Of a DNA stretch of 64,000 nucleotides, positions 44,301 to 52,599 are shown in pieces; the stretch's first letter is position 1, and the number at the start of each line of letters is the position of its first letter. Origin of the DNA: HXMU1420-2 sp017643305. Its GTDB lineage: Bacteria; Pseudomonadota; Alphaproteobacteria; Rhodobacterales; Rhodobacteraceae. The position numbers and the translations under genes were made by a program. The notes under the pieces were generated by a model. It worked only from the letters and a program-made list of their open reading frames with translations, did not search any database and had not been told where the DNA came from. The stretch spans positions 4,278,001-4,342,000 of the forward strand of contig OZ244249.1 in NCBI GenBank assembly GCA_965217135.1. The letters are read 5' to 3'.

Positions 44301-44777
44301 TCAACCGTGGTCTTTCAGCAGCCGCTGCTTCTGGCGGGACCAATCGCGTTTGGCCTGGGTTTCGCGTTTGTCGTGGACTTTCTTACCCTTGGCGATGCCC
44401 AGCTTCATCTTCGCCAGACCCTTGTGGTTGAAATACAGCACCAGCGGAACCAAGGTCATGCCCTTGCGCTGGGTCGCGTTCCACAGGTTGGCCAGTTCCT
44501 TTCGGCTGACCAGCAACTTTCGACGACGGCGTTCTTCATGGCCAAAGGTTTTGGCCTGTTCATACGGGGCGATATAACCGTTGATCAGCCACAACTCCCC
44601 GTTTTCAACCGCCGCATAGCTTTCCGCGATATTGGCGCTGTTTTCCCGTAGAGACTTCACCTCCGACCCCTCCAGGATCAGGCCACACTCAATGTCGTCT
44701 TCGATTGCATAATCGAAGCGCGCACGTCGGTTCTCAGCGATCACCTTGTAGTTTGGGTCTGTCTTCTGTTTGGCCAT
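44301..44777 (-). CDS. smpB: SsrA-binding protein SmpB
   Basis: A 158-residue SmpB that binds tmRNA and ribosomes to rescue stalled translation. VIAENRRARFDYAIEDDIEC, GLILEGSEVKSLRENSANI and YAAVENGELWLINGYIAPYE are the core OB-fold blocks, and the basic C-terminal tail (KGKKVHDKRETQAKRDWSRQ) that enters the mRNA channel is intact. The tmRNA gene itself is not seen in the window. About 205 bases of apparently empty sequence separate it from sseA. Confidence 0.95.
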   Translation of the reverse strand: MAKQKTDPNYKVIAENRRARFDYAIEDDIECGLILEGSEVKSLRENSANIAESYAAVENGELWLINGYIAPYEQAKTFGHEERRRRKLLVSRKELANLWNATQRKGMTLVPLVLYFNHKGLAKMKLGIAKGKKVHDKRETQAKRDWSRQKQRLLKDHG

Positions 44778-44930
44778 GGTGGTTGGATGTAGGATGCCGC
44801 GCGGCGCAGCGCAAGACGCAGTATCATGGACCGTCCCGGTCCGTCCCTTCGATCAGCACCAGCGCCCGCCTTGCATGAGCCCCGATGCGCAAGCCGTTAT
44901 CGGAGCGCCCAGCCGGACCCAGCAGACACG

Positions 44931-46103
44931 TCAATCAAGTCTCTTTGCAATTTCCGTGCCCGCAGCGTGAGCAGAGGACCAAGCCCACTGAAAATTGTAC
45001 CCGCCCAGCCAGCCAGTCACATCCACGGCTTCGCCGATGAAAAACAACCCCGGCACTGCGCGCGTCTCCATCGTGCGGGATGACAGCGCATCGGTGTCGA
45101 TGCCGCCTGCCGTCACCTCAGCCTTGGCATAGCCTTCGGTGCCTGTGGGGGTGAACCGCAAGTGGGTCAATGTATTCGCCGCAGCCGCCAACGCGGCGTC
45201 CGGCACGTTCGCCAGTTCCTTTTCGATGCCCAGTACATCCTGCAAAACATCTGCCAACCGCTTCGGAAGATGCTCGGCCAATGCAGCCTTGATATGCGCC
45301 CGCGGTGCGACCTTCTTGGCAGCCTTTAGGTGCTTCAGTGCGTTGGGCAGGATGTTCAGCGAAATTTCCTGTCCCGGTGTCCAATATGACGAAATCTGCA
45401 GAATCGCGGGTCCGGACAGACCGCGATGGGTGAACAGGCTGGCCTCTGGGAAGGACACGTTGCCAACCGTCGCCACACTGGGCAACGATACCCCAGAAAT
45501 CGCCTTAAAGGCCGTATCCGACGGCCCAAGTGTGAAAGGCACCAATGCGGGCCGGGGCTGGATCACGTTCACGCCAAACTGCCCTGCAATGTCATAGGCA
45601 ACACCTGTCGCCCCCATCTTCGGGATCGATGGCCCACCCGTGGCCACCACCAGATGCCGTGCCCGGGCCCCCGCGACGTGAAACTGCCCGTCCCGATGGG
45701 CAATCTCGCCGATAGGCGTGTTCAGGCGCAGCTCCACCCCGCCCTTGGCACATTCATCCAACAGCATCGCCACCACCTGCCGCGCAGAACCGTCACAAAA
45801 CAGCTGGCCCAGCGTCTTTTCGTGCCAAGCGATGTTGTGGCTTTCCAGAAGAGCGAGGAAATCCCATTGTGTGTAGCGGCTCAGTGCAGATTTCATGAAA
45901 TGCGGGTTTTCTGACAGGAAGCATTCTGCCGAAGCCCCCATGTTCGTGAAATTGCACCGGCCACCACCGGATATCAGGATTTTCTTTCCCGCCTTCTCAG
46001 CGTGATCCAGCAACAGCACGCGCGCACCCGCCTGCCCGGCCGTCGCCGCCGTCAGCAGGCCCGCGCCGCCGGCCCCCAGGATGATCGCGTCAAAGTCCAA
46101 CAT
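44931..46103 (-). CDS. BaiN/HI0933-family NAD(P)/FAD-dependent oxidoreductase
   Basis: A 390-residue flavoprotein of the HI0933/BaiN (aminoacetone oxidase-like) family. The FAD motif AIILGAGGAGLLTAATAGQA is at the N-terminus when the ATG at 46103 is used; GKKILISGGGRCNFTNMG is the diagnostic second block, HLVVATGGPSIPKMGATG the third, and GLFFIGEAVDVTGWLGGYNF followed by QWAWSSAHAAG ends the chain. The physiological substrate is unsettled; a 2-oxo-delta-4-steroid reductase role is known for one gut homologue. Divergent neighbours are unrelated. Confidence 0.92.
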   Translation of the reverse strand: MLDFDAIILGAGGAGLLTAATAGQAGARVLLLDHAEKAGKKILISGGGRCNFTNMGASAECFLSENPHFMKSALSRYTQWDFLALLESHNIAWHEKTLGQLFCDGSARQVVAMLLDECAKGGVELRLNTPIGEIAHRDGQFHVAGARARHLVVATGGPSIPKMGATGVAYDIAGQFGVNVIQPRPALVPFTLGPSDTAFKAISGVSLPSVATVGNVSFPEASLFTHRGLSGPAILQISSYWTPGQEISLNILPNALKHLKAAKKVAPRAHIKAALAEHLPKRLADVLQDVLGIEKELANVPDAALAAAANTLTHLRFTPTGTEGYAKAEVTAGGIDTDALSSRTMETRAVPGLFFIGEAVDVTGWLGGYNFQWAWSSAHAAGTEIAKRLD

Positions 46104-46144
46104 TCGCCCCTGCCCCGTCGAGGCACACATCAGCCACGCGGCAC

Positions 46145-46963
46145 TTATTCACCCAGCTTGGCGTGCACTTCGTCCAGGTCAATCTCACCAATTGGCATCT
46201 TGTTGGCCGGATTTTCAAAATCGTATTTGAACAGGTCAAAATCGCGTTTGTAGATTTCGTAAACAAGGTGCATCGACAGGTCGTCGAAATAGTCTTCGAC
46301 CGGATGCGCCCGCTTGGGTCCATGGCCTTCGCTTTCGTTGAACCGGGGGATGTCATCCAGATCGATGGGATGCGCCACCGGGATGGTATCCAGCACCTTC
46401 TGCATTCCATCATTGAACGTTTCGGTCCAGAAGATGTTATCGTACCGCCCACCGTTCACGATAAACGTCGACACATGCCCCGACATCGCAGACCAGTGAA
46501 TATCCGGCTCCATAGGCTTGCGCCAGCGGATGGTATCGCGGGCAAACAGCAGAAAGCGGCGGAAACTGCGGATCTGGTCGAATTCTTCCTTACCGTCATC
46601 GCCACCCACCTCAATCCCGTACTTCTGGATCAGCAGCGGCACAAGGTTGCCGCGGTAGCGTTTGCCATTGCGTTGGATGCCGCAGATCTTGTCGAAAAAT
46701 GAACTCAGGATCCGGGTGTAGGGGTTGCGCACACAGGTGAACGCATAAGACGTGTGGTTTTTCACGTTCTGTTCGATCAGCGGTTGGCTGTTCTCCAGCG
46801 CCCATTTGTGCAAGCCGTTGGATGCATCGTGGATGTCCCCGTCAAAAAACTGCCCGTGGTCGGAATAATAGATGATCTGACCAATGGACGAACAGGCGCA
46901 TTTCGGCACCACGCGGTACACGACGCTCTCGGATTCCGTCATCCAAGTTCCGGGAAAGCCCAT
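46145..46963 (-). CDS. Sulfotransferase-family protein (carbohydrate type)
   Basis: A 272-residue PAPS-dependent sulfotransferase of the family-2 (carbohydrate) type. The 5'-phosphosulfate-binding loop is VYRVVPKCACSSIGQIIYYS (about residues 17-36) and the 3'-phosphate-binding region is FTCVRNPYTRILSSFFDK. The ATG at 46963 is chosen because AAGGAGG lies eight bases upstream; upstream in-frame ATGs lack such a site. It is divergent from a GT14 glycosyltransferase 143 bases away, suggesting that both act on one surface glycan. No membrane segment is seen. Confidence 0.85.
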   Translation of the reverse strand: MGFPGTWMTESESVVYRVVPKCACSSIGQIIYYSDHGQFFDGDIHDASNGLHKWALENSQPLIEQNVKNHTSYAFTCVRNPYTRILSSFFDKICGIQRNGKRYRGNLVPLLIQKYGIEVGGDDGKEEFDQIRSFRRFLLFARDTIRWRKPMEPDIHWSAMSGHVSTFIVNGGRYDNIFWTETFNDGMQKVLDTIPVAHPIDLDDIPRFNESEGHGPKRAHPVEDYFDDLSMHLVYEIYKRDFDLFKYDFENPANKMPIGEIDLDEVHAKLGE

Positions 46964-46988
46964 ATTACTTGCCTCCTTGGCCGACATA

Positions 46989-47018
46989 CCCCAAATTAGG
47001 GTATCAGGCAGTTTGGGG
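46989..47018. promoter_or_regulatory. Inverted repeat in sulfotransferase/GT14 divergent promoter
   Basis: CCCCAAA (46989-46995) and TTTGGGG (47012-47018) form 7-bp arms with a 16-base spacer, between divergent starts at 46963 and 47107. It may be a shared operator; the spacer length makes a hairpin less likely. Confidence 0.35.
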
Positions 47019-47106
47019 CAAAAAAGCAAATACGCCCGCTTTGTTCAACGGTTCTTCACGTTTGGTGTTAACTAAAGACCATGGCAACCGGGCAGTTCAC
47101 CGCGAA

Positions 47107-48684
47107 ATGTCAAGAATCGCATACATACTTCTTTGCCACAAAGACCCTGAGGCAATCGTGCAGCAAGCGCGCCGTCTTACTGCGGCTGGCGATTACATGG
47201 CAATCCACTTCGACGCCCGGGCCAAGCCCGCACATTTCAAGACGATCAGGGATGCGCTGGCCGATAATCCCAACGTGACCTTCGCTAAAAAGCGCATCAA
47301 ATGCGGATGGGGGGAATGGTCGCTGGTGCAGGCGTCGCTCTACGCGGTTGAGGCGGCAGTGGTCGCTTTCCCGCGCGCCACGCATTTCTACATGCTTTCA
47401 GGCGACTGCATGGCGATCAAAACTGCCGAATACACACACCGGTTCCTCGACGACCATGATTGTGATTTCATCGAGAGTTTCGATTTCTTCGAAAGCGACT
47501 GGATCAAAACGGGGATCAAGGAAGAACGGCTCATCTACCGCCACTGGTTCAACGAACGCACGCAGAAGCAGCGATTCTATACGTCAATGGAATGGCAGCA
47601 GCGCCTGGGCCTCAAACGTAACATCCCTGATGATATTCAGGTTATGATTGGCAGCCAGTGGTGGTGCCTGCGCCGCCGCACAATCGAATGGATTCTGGAT
47701 TTCACCAAGAAACGCAAAGACGTTATGCGGTTTTTCCGGACCACCTGGATCCCGGATGAAACCTTCTTCCAGACGTTGGTGAGCCATCTGGTTCCGGAAA
47801 ACGAAATCCAGAGGCGCACGCTGACCTTCCTGATGTTTTCCGACTATGGGATGCCGGTGACGTTTTATAACGATCACTACAATCTGCTGCTCAGCCAGGA
47901 TTTCCTGTTTGCCCGCAAAATCAGCCCGGAAGCAACCGAACTGCGCGCGCGACTGGGCAAACTTTATGCCTCCACCGGGATCGACTTCCAAGTCTCCAAC
48001 GAAGGCCGCAGTCTGCATAGGTTCCTGACTGGTCGGGGCCGAATTGGACGGCGGTTCGCCACGCGCTTTTGGGAAACCGAAAGCTCGCTGGGTCGCGAAC
48101 GTGAACTGATGATCGTGGTGTGCAAAAAATGGCACGTGGCCAAGCGTTTCCTGGAAGAAGCCCGCAAAGCCACGAACGTGCCTGCTATCGAATACCTGTT
48201 TAACGAAGAAAACACGCCGCTGCCCGACCTGGGCGGCATCCAGCGTACACTGGAAAAACGCACGCGCCACCGGCGGGCCCTTATGCGGATGCTGTTTGAC
48301 TACTACGACACCGACCGCCTGATCGTATGCATGGACCCGGCCAATCTGGACCTGATGCACGATTTCTTTTCCGACCGGTCCGTGACCCGGATGCTGGAAA
48401 TTGTCTGCACCTTTACTGACAGCTACCTGTCAGGTCATGCCATGCGGGTGGGGCTGGCCGGGGAGCACACCAGCAAATCCGCAATGGAACGCCTTCTGCC
48501 GACCATCCGCAACGACATCCACTATGAAAGTGACCGCATCCGCGACGCCGGGTTTTTACGTCACACACGAATCGACGAGGCGGAATCAGCCGAAAGCAAC
48601 GCGCCACGCATTGCCGAATTTTTGACCATCTCAAACGAAAAAGCCCGCGAGATTGCCAATAAAGGCCACCTTTACGCCGACTGA
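47107..48684 (+). CDS. Beta-1,6-N-acetylglucosaminyltransferase-like GT14 protein with C-terminal extension
   Basis: A 525-residue protein. Residues 1-260 match the core-2/I-branching enzyme family (GT14): RIAYILLCHKDPEAIVQQAR, MAIHFDARAKPAHFK, HFYMLSGDCMAIKTAEYTHR, MIGSQWWCLRRRTIEWIL and WIPDETFFQTLVSHL. The remaining ~260 residues form the extension found in Rhodobacterales homologues (DUF5928-type), with a helical basic core and ATNVPAIEYLFNEENTPLPD. ATG at 47107. It likely adds a GlcNAc/Xyl-type branch to a glycan; the divergent sulfotransferase may sulfate the product. Donor and acceptor unknown. Confidence 0.85.
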   Translation: MSRIAYILLCHKDPEAIVQQARRLTAAGDYMAIHFDARAKPAHFKTIRDALADNPNVTFAKKRIKCGWGEWSLVQASLYAVEAAVVAFPRATHFYMLSGDCMAIKTAEYTHRFLDDHDCDFIESFDFFESDWIKTGIKEERLIYRHWFNERTQKQRFYTSMEWQQRLGLKRNIPDDIQVMIGSQWWCLRRRTIEWILDFTKKRKDVMRFFRTTWIPDETFFQTLVSHLVPENEIQRRTLTFLMFSDYGMPVTFYNDHYNLLLSQDFLFARKISPEATELRARLGKLYASTGIDFQVSNEGRSLHRFLTGRGRIGRRFATRFWETESSLGRERELMIVVCKKWHVAKRFLEEARKATNVPAIEYLFNEENTPLPDLGGIQRTLEKRTRHRRALMRMLFDYYDTDRLIVCMDPANLDLMHDFFSDRSVTRMLEIVCTFTDSYLSGHAMRVGLAGEHTSKSAMERLLPTIRNDIHYESDRIRDAGFLRHTRIDEAESAESNAPRIAEFLTISNEKAREIANKGHLYAD

Positions 48685-48750
48685 TCACATGCGGCAGCAC
48701 CTCTGGTGAATCGATCATCCAGTTGAGGCGAGGCCCCTCTTAGCGATGGT

Positions 48751-50181
48751 TTACCTCGGCGAAAGATTACCCATGGCCGCAATCGGCGGCGCAGTGCCTG
48801 CGGGCAACGGGCTGACATAGCCGTTCGGCCCAGTGCGGGTGCGCAGGTCCTGCCAAGCGCGATCCCGCAAGTCTGCATCCAGCATCACGTCGATCCCCGT
48901 TGCCGCCATGATCTTGGCCGCGTGCACCATACCTTTCAGCGCCGGGGCGCCTTTGCCCTGCGCCACCATCTGCCACGAATGGAATGGGGTGCCGATCGCA
49001 TAGTTCGCGCCCCACATTTGCACGGTGGGGACAACCCAGCTGACATCAGCCACATCCGTTGACCCGCCCAGCCCCGCCGGAAACGCATCCGCCGGCACAA
49101 CTGTGTCAGCCAGAACCTCCCCTGTACGCGGGGCGATGCCAACACTGCGATAGGCATCGGTGATGTCGTCGCCATCAAAGGTCGACTGGAAGTGCGCGGC
49201 GTAAGCCCGGTCCGCGTCACCAAAGGCGGGTGTTCCCAATTGCTCCAGATTGCGCTGCATTGCATCCACCAGCGGCGTGTTTTCAATCACGTTGGACACA
49301 GCGGCCAAAACTTCGTCCTGCACCGTGGTTTCGGTCATCATCGCCGCACCCTGCGCCACCTTGCGCACACGCTCCAGCAGCCGCAGCATCTCGGGCGCAG
49401 TTTCAGCCCGCACGACATAGCGAACCTTGGCATGCCCCTGCACCACGTTTGGGGAAATTCCACCTGCATCGATATAGGCATAGTGGATGCGCGCGCTGTC
49501 CGGCATATGTTCACGCAGGTAATTGATGCCCACGTTCATCAACTCCGCCGCGTCCAGCGCCGACCGGCCCAGATGCGGCGCACCAGCGGCATGAGCCGCA
49601 CGACCGGTGAAGGTGAAATCAACCCGCGCATTTGCCAGCGAACTGCCTCGCATCACGGCTGGCAGAGCATGCGGGTGCCAGGTAATGGCGATATCCACAT
49701 CCTCAAACGCGCCTTCACGCACCATGAATGCCTTTGCTGCGCCGCCCTCTTCCGCCGGGCAGCCATAATACCGCACACGCCCCGGCGTACCAGTGGCAGC
49801 CAGCCAATCCCGTACAGCCACAGCGGCCAACATCGCGGCGGACCCCAGCAGGTTGTGACCACAACCATGCCCGTTGCCGCCCAGTTCCATGGGGGTCTGC
49901 ACGGCCACATCGGCCTCCTGGCTCAACCCTGCCAGAGCATCGAATTCACCAAGAAAGGCGATCACTGGCCCGCCTTCCCCCGCTTCGCCCATCATCGCGG
50001 TGGGAATGTCAGCAACTCCGTCCTGCACCCGGAAGCCCTGATGCGTCAGCTCTTCCAGATGCGCGGCAGCAGACCGGGTTTCCGCATAACAGGTTTCCGG
50101 CGTGGCCCAGACCCTGTCAGACAGGGCGCGAAACCTGTCCTGGGCCGCTTCGACAAATGACCAGGCCGCGTGTTCGTTCAT
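48751..50181 (-). CDS. M20-family amidohydrolase (AbgB-like)
   Basis: A 476-residue peptidase-fold amidohydrolase, like the p-aminobenzoyl-glutamate hydrolase subunit B group. Metal-site blocks are FLGEFDALAGLSQEAD, GGNGHGCGHNLLGSAAMLAA, YGCPAEEGGAAKAFMV with the catalytic Glu, and ITWHPHALPAV. The dimerisation insertion and C-terminal GGSTDVADVSWVVPT follow. The ATG at 50181 overlaps the DUF1523-type gene stop (ATGA), so it is the last gene of the AAA+ cluster. Acyl-amino acid or peptide-like substrate, unknown; a role with the membrane system is not obvious. Confidence 0.9.
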   Translation of the reverse strand: MNEHAAWSFVEAAQDRFRALSDRVWATPETCYAETRSAAAHLEELTHQGFRVQDGVADIPTAMMGEAGEGGPVIAFLGEFDALAGLSQEADVAVQTPMELGGNGHGCGHNLLGSAAMLAAVAVRDWLAATGTPGRVRYYGCPAEEGGAAKAFMVREGAFEDVDIAITWHPHALPAVMRGSSLANARVDFTFTGRAAHAAGAPHLGRSALDAAELMNVGINYLREHMPDSARIHYAYIDAGGISPNVVQGHAKVRYVVRAETAPEMLRLLERVRKVAQGAAMMTETTVQDEVLAAVSNVIENTPLVDAMQRNLEQLGTPAFGDADRAYAAHFQSTFDGDDITDAYRSVGIAPRTGEVLADTVVPADAFPAGLGGSTDVADVSWVVPTVQMWGANYAIGTPFHSWQMVAQGKGAPALKGMVHAAKIMAATGIDVMLDADLRDRAWQDLRTRTGPNGYVSPLPAGTAPPIAAMGNLSPR

Positions 50182-50831
50182 TTCGATTTCCAACTATCTA
50201 ACCAACGCCGGAACCGTCCACGGCGTTCGGTGACGGCATCCCCCGCAGCTTCCAGGTTATCTTCCACCCGCTCCATCACCGGATCAATCCGCCGTTCCCG
50301 GAACCGCACCCAACGCACGCGGATGGCCCAGGCGATGGCGGCAAAGATCGTCAGGAAGATGATATTAAACCAGTTGATCACCCGGTGATCCGGGCCCTCC
50401 ACCGGCTTCACATGCACCGCATTCGGGAAAATCGACAGGAATTCATTCCGCCAGCCATAATGGCGCAGCGATACCCATTGCGGGTTGTCCTTGGTCGACA
50501 TCAGATCATTCGCCTCAGCCTGCAGGTTGGAACTGTCGAGCTTGAAGTAGGGCGGCCAGCCCCAGCCAGTGTCTTCGTTGCGATAGACCATCACCTTGCC
50601 GTTCTTGGCGCGCACCGTATCGATAAAGCGAATATCGCGGTTGCGGGTCGTGGTGCCCTCCTGCCCCACATCCTGCTGCGCCCAGAACAGGGAGTTTTCG
50701 CCAAAATCCACCCGCCGCACATCGGTATCCACGATGCGGACAATGTCGTTCTGCGGCAGGGTGTAATGCAGAATGGCCAGGACAAACCCCCAGAAGGTGA
50801 TCCAGAACGCCCATTTGAAATAGGTCAGCAT
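50178..50831 (-). CDS. DUF1523-family membrane protein
   Basis: A 217-residue inner-membrane protein with an N-terminal helix (FKWAFWITFWGFVLAILHYT), a periplasmic domain of about 120 residues (NDIVRIVDTDVRRVDFGENS, RNRDIRFIDTVRAKNGKVMV, NEDTGWGWPPYFKLDSSNLQ), a second helix (WFNIIFLTIFAAIAWAIRV) and a basic cytoplasmic tail. These blocks match the DUF1523 family, of unknown function. Part of the AAA+ cluster; coupled to the amidohydrolase gene by ATGA and nine bases after the small membrane gene. Confidence 0.85.
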   Translation of the reverse strand: MLTYFKWAFWITFWGFVLAILHYTLPQNDIVRIVDTDVRRVDFGENSLFWAQQDVGQEGTTTRNRDIRFIDTVRAKNGKVMVYRNEDTGWGWPPYFKLDSSNLQAEANDLMSTKDNPQWVSLRHYGWRNEFLSIFPNAVHVKPVEGPDHRVINWFNIIFLTIFAAIAWAIRVRWVRFRERRIDPVMERVEDNLEAAGDAVTERRGRFRRWLDSWKSK

Positions 50832-50840
50832 GATGATGCC

Positions 50841-51107
50841 TCACATGAAATTCATTACAAAGACCAGCGTGGCAATCACCACCAGGGGCACGATATAGAC
50901 CCCCAGCAACAACTTGCGCCGGATCGAGTTGTCGTATTGTTTCAGGCCCCGTTTGACAAACGCCTCGCGATCCCCGGTCAGCCCCTTGCGGTCCCAGTAA
51001 TCGTTCAACTTACGCCGACGCGTGCTGCGGGACCACAGGCTGAGCACGATGTAAATGACCGTCAGGACGATCAACAGCATGAAGATCAGGCGCAGCGGTG
51101 CAATCAT
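50841..51107 (-). CDS. Small two-helix membrane protein of the AAA+ cluster
   Basis: An 88-residue protein with two predicted helices (LRLIFMLLIVLTVIYIVLSL and LLGVYIVPLVVIATLVFVMN) separated by a basic cytoplasmic loop (RRRKLNDYWDRKGLTGDREA and the following FVKRGLKQYDNSIRRK). No family is recognised. Its ATG at 51107 is two bases from the stop of the preceding gene, so it is clearly part of the same operon. It may anchor or scaffold the cluster's soluble proteins at the inner membrane. Confidence 0.8.
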   Translation of the reverse strand: MIAPLRLIFMLLIVLTVIYIVLSLWSRSTRRRKLNDYWDRKGLTGDREAFVKRGLKQYDNSIRRKLLLGVYIVPLVVIATLVFVMNFM

Positions 51108-51109
51108 GA

Positions 51110-52459
51110 TCAGCGTCTCCTGACGGCGCCCCAGGGGCCAACCCGTTCAATCAAGTCGGGCTGCCGTGGTAGCAGCACCTTGTTTTCCATATCCGGTTCA
51201 TGCCCGAACAGCGCCTCGCGCGCTCCGGCCTTGTCCACCTGATACTCCCGTTCAAGAAAATCGGCCACGAAAGATTTCTTGGTTTCCGACCACGACATGT
51301 AGCGCTGGTAGAACAGCTCCTTGTGGCAAATGAAGGTCTGGCGGAAATCCAACGGGGTCAGTTCGGCCAGCAACATGTTGGTTAGCTCGGCATTCGGAGT
51401 GTTCGCCGCGCGCAGGGTATAGAAATAGGCTGGGTGCTCCGAACTGATGCGCGGCCAGGTCCCGCCGCCCTCGTCCCAGCGCAGCAGGTCATGCAGCCCG
51501 TGATATTCCGGCGGCAACCGGTCCGCATGGGCACGGGCCAGGCGACGCATGTCGCTGCGGTTCAACCCAGTCAGGTCCAGTCCCGCATCAGCCGCCGCAT
51601 CAATCAAGATGAAATCCATCTTCTGGCGCAGGATCGCCGCGCTGTCTATGCCGCTTGCTTCGATGATGGTTTCAGTCAGACCGTTTAATTCAAAGAACTT
51701 CGCAATTGGGTTCCGATCGTTCATACCAAACACATACTTGACCGGAAGAGGCCCCAAAGCGTCCTTGTCCCCCGCCGCAATCACAGCGGGGTGCTCGGCC
51801 TGCGGAAACATGTAGATACCGCCAAAATGCGAGGTCCAGAAATTGTCCTGCTGAAACTCAGTTTTCTTCAACCGAATCGGGTTGCGAGTCAGGTCACCAG
51901 ATTTCTTCGCCGTTTCGATCATCTGTGCGATCAAAACATCGTCAAACCACGCGTCGTCTTCGGATTTGAACCGGTCCACCATCTGCGCCAGCTCATCCGC
52001 ATATCGTAGCGCGCCATCGGTCGTGTCACACTCCACCCTGATCTTTCGGATCTTGAACAGGTCCGCAGGGCTCGTCAGCACAAACACGGAGTTTTCCAGC
52101 TCCCCCGCCACCGCATCCCGCGCGGTCAGGGCAAAGAGCTGGCTTTCATTGGCCGTGATGAACCTTTCCAGTATTTCGTGGTTGGTGTAGAATTTCGCAT
52201 TCAAAAGTGGGCTGCGCTTCTGCTCGGTCGTGAGCAGGATGAATTGCCGGTTCACCCCGTTGTGGTTGAGGTAGAGATGATCGTCCAGCTCATCTCCGAT
52301 CTCAGGTGAATAGCCCGCGATGTCGATATGAAAGTCGGAAAGCTGGGTCTGCTTGCCCGTCAGATGCTGCAGCGCGCGGTTATATCGGTCAACCAGCACC
52401 GGTGAGGCGACATGGACGAGGTCGCCAAACATGAGGCCGCGTTGGATGAGGCGTTTCAT
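51110..52459 (-). CDS. Conserved protein of unknown function (DUF6638-like)
   Basis: A 449-residue protein, cytosolic by composition, without signal peptide or obvious helices. It begins MKRLIQRGLMFGDLVHVASP and holds QFILLTTEQKRSPLLNAKFY, NNPAELFKIRKI-like and FQQDNFWTSHFGGIYMFPQ segments. It is close to proteins I associate with DUF6638 in Rhodobacterales; the number is from memory. No catalytic motif is recognised. AAGGTGG precedes the ATG. Between the AAA+ ATPase gene (140 bases upstream) and the small membrane gene (two bases downstream). Confidence 0.75.
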   Translation of the reverse strand: MKRLIQRGLMFGDLVHVASPVLVDRYNRALQHLTGKQTQLSDFHIDIAGYSPEIGDELDDHLYLNHNGVNRQFILLTTEQKRSPLLNAKFYTNHEILERFITANESQLFALTARDAVAGELENSVFVLTSPADLFKIRKIRVECDTTDGALRYADELAQMVDRFKSEDDAWFDDVLIAQMIETAKKSGDLTRNPIRLKKTEFQQDNFWTSHFGGIYMFPQAEHPAVIAAGDKDALGPLPVKYVFGMNDRNPIAKFFELNGLTETIIEASGIDSAAILRQKMDFILIDAAADAGLDLTGLNRSDMRRLARAHADRLPPEYHGLHDLLRWDEGGGTWPRISSEHPAYFYTLRAANTPNAELTNMLLAELTPLDFRQTFICHKELFYQRYMSWSETKKSFVADFLEREYQVDKAGAREALFGHEPDMENKVLLPRQPDLIERVGPWGAVRRR

Positions 52460-52599
52460 TGGTCCACCTTTACTCTAAAATCCTCCAGCTTTTCTGGTCG
52501 GGCACGGCCCGGCAAGCCTCTGGTAGGAAAATCAGCCTAATCAAAAAGCCCTGCATTGTAACACACCTCGTCCGGCGTCTTGCCCCAAGCGACCATCAC

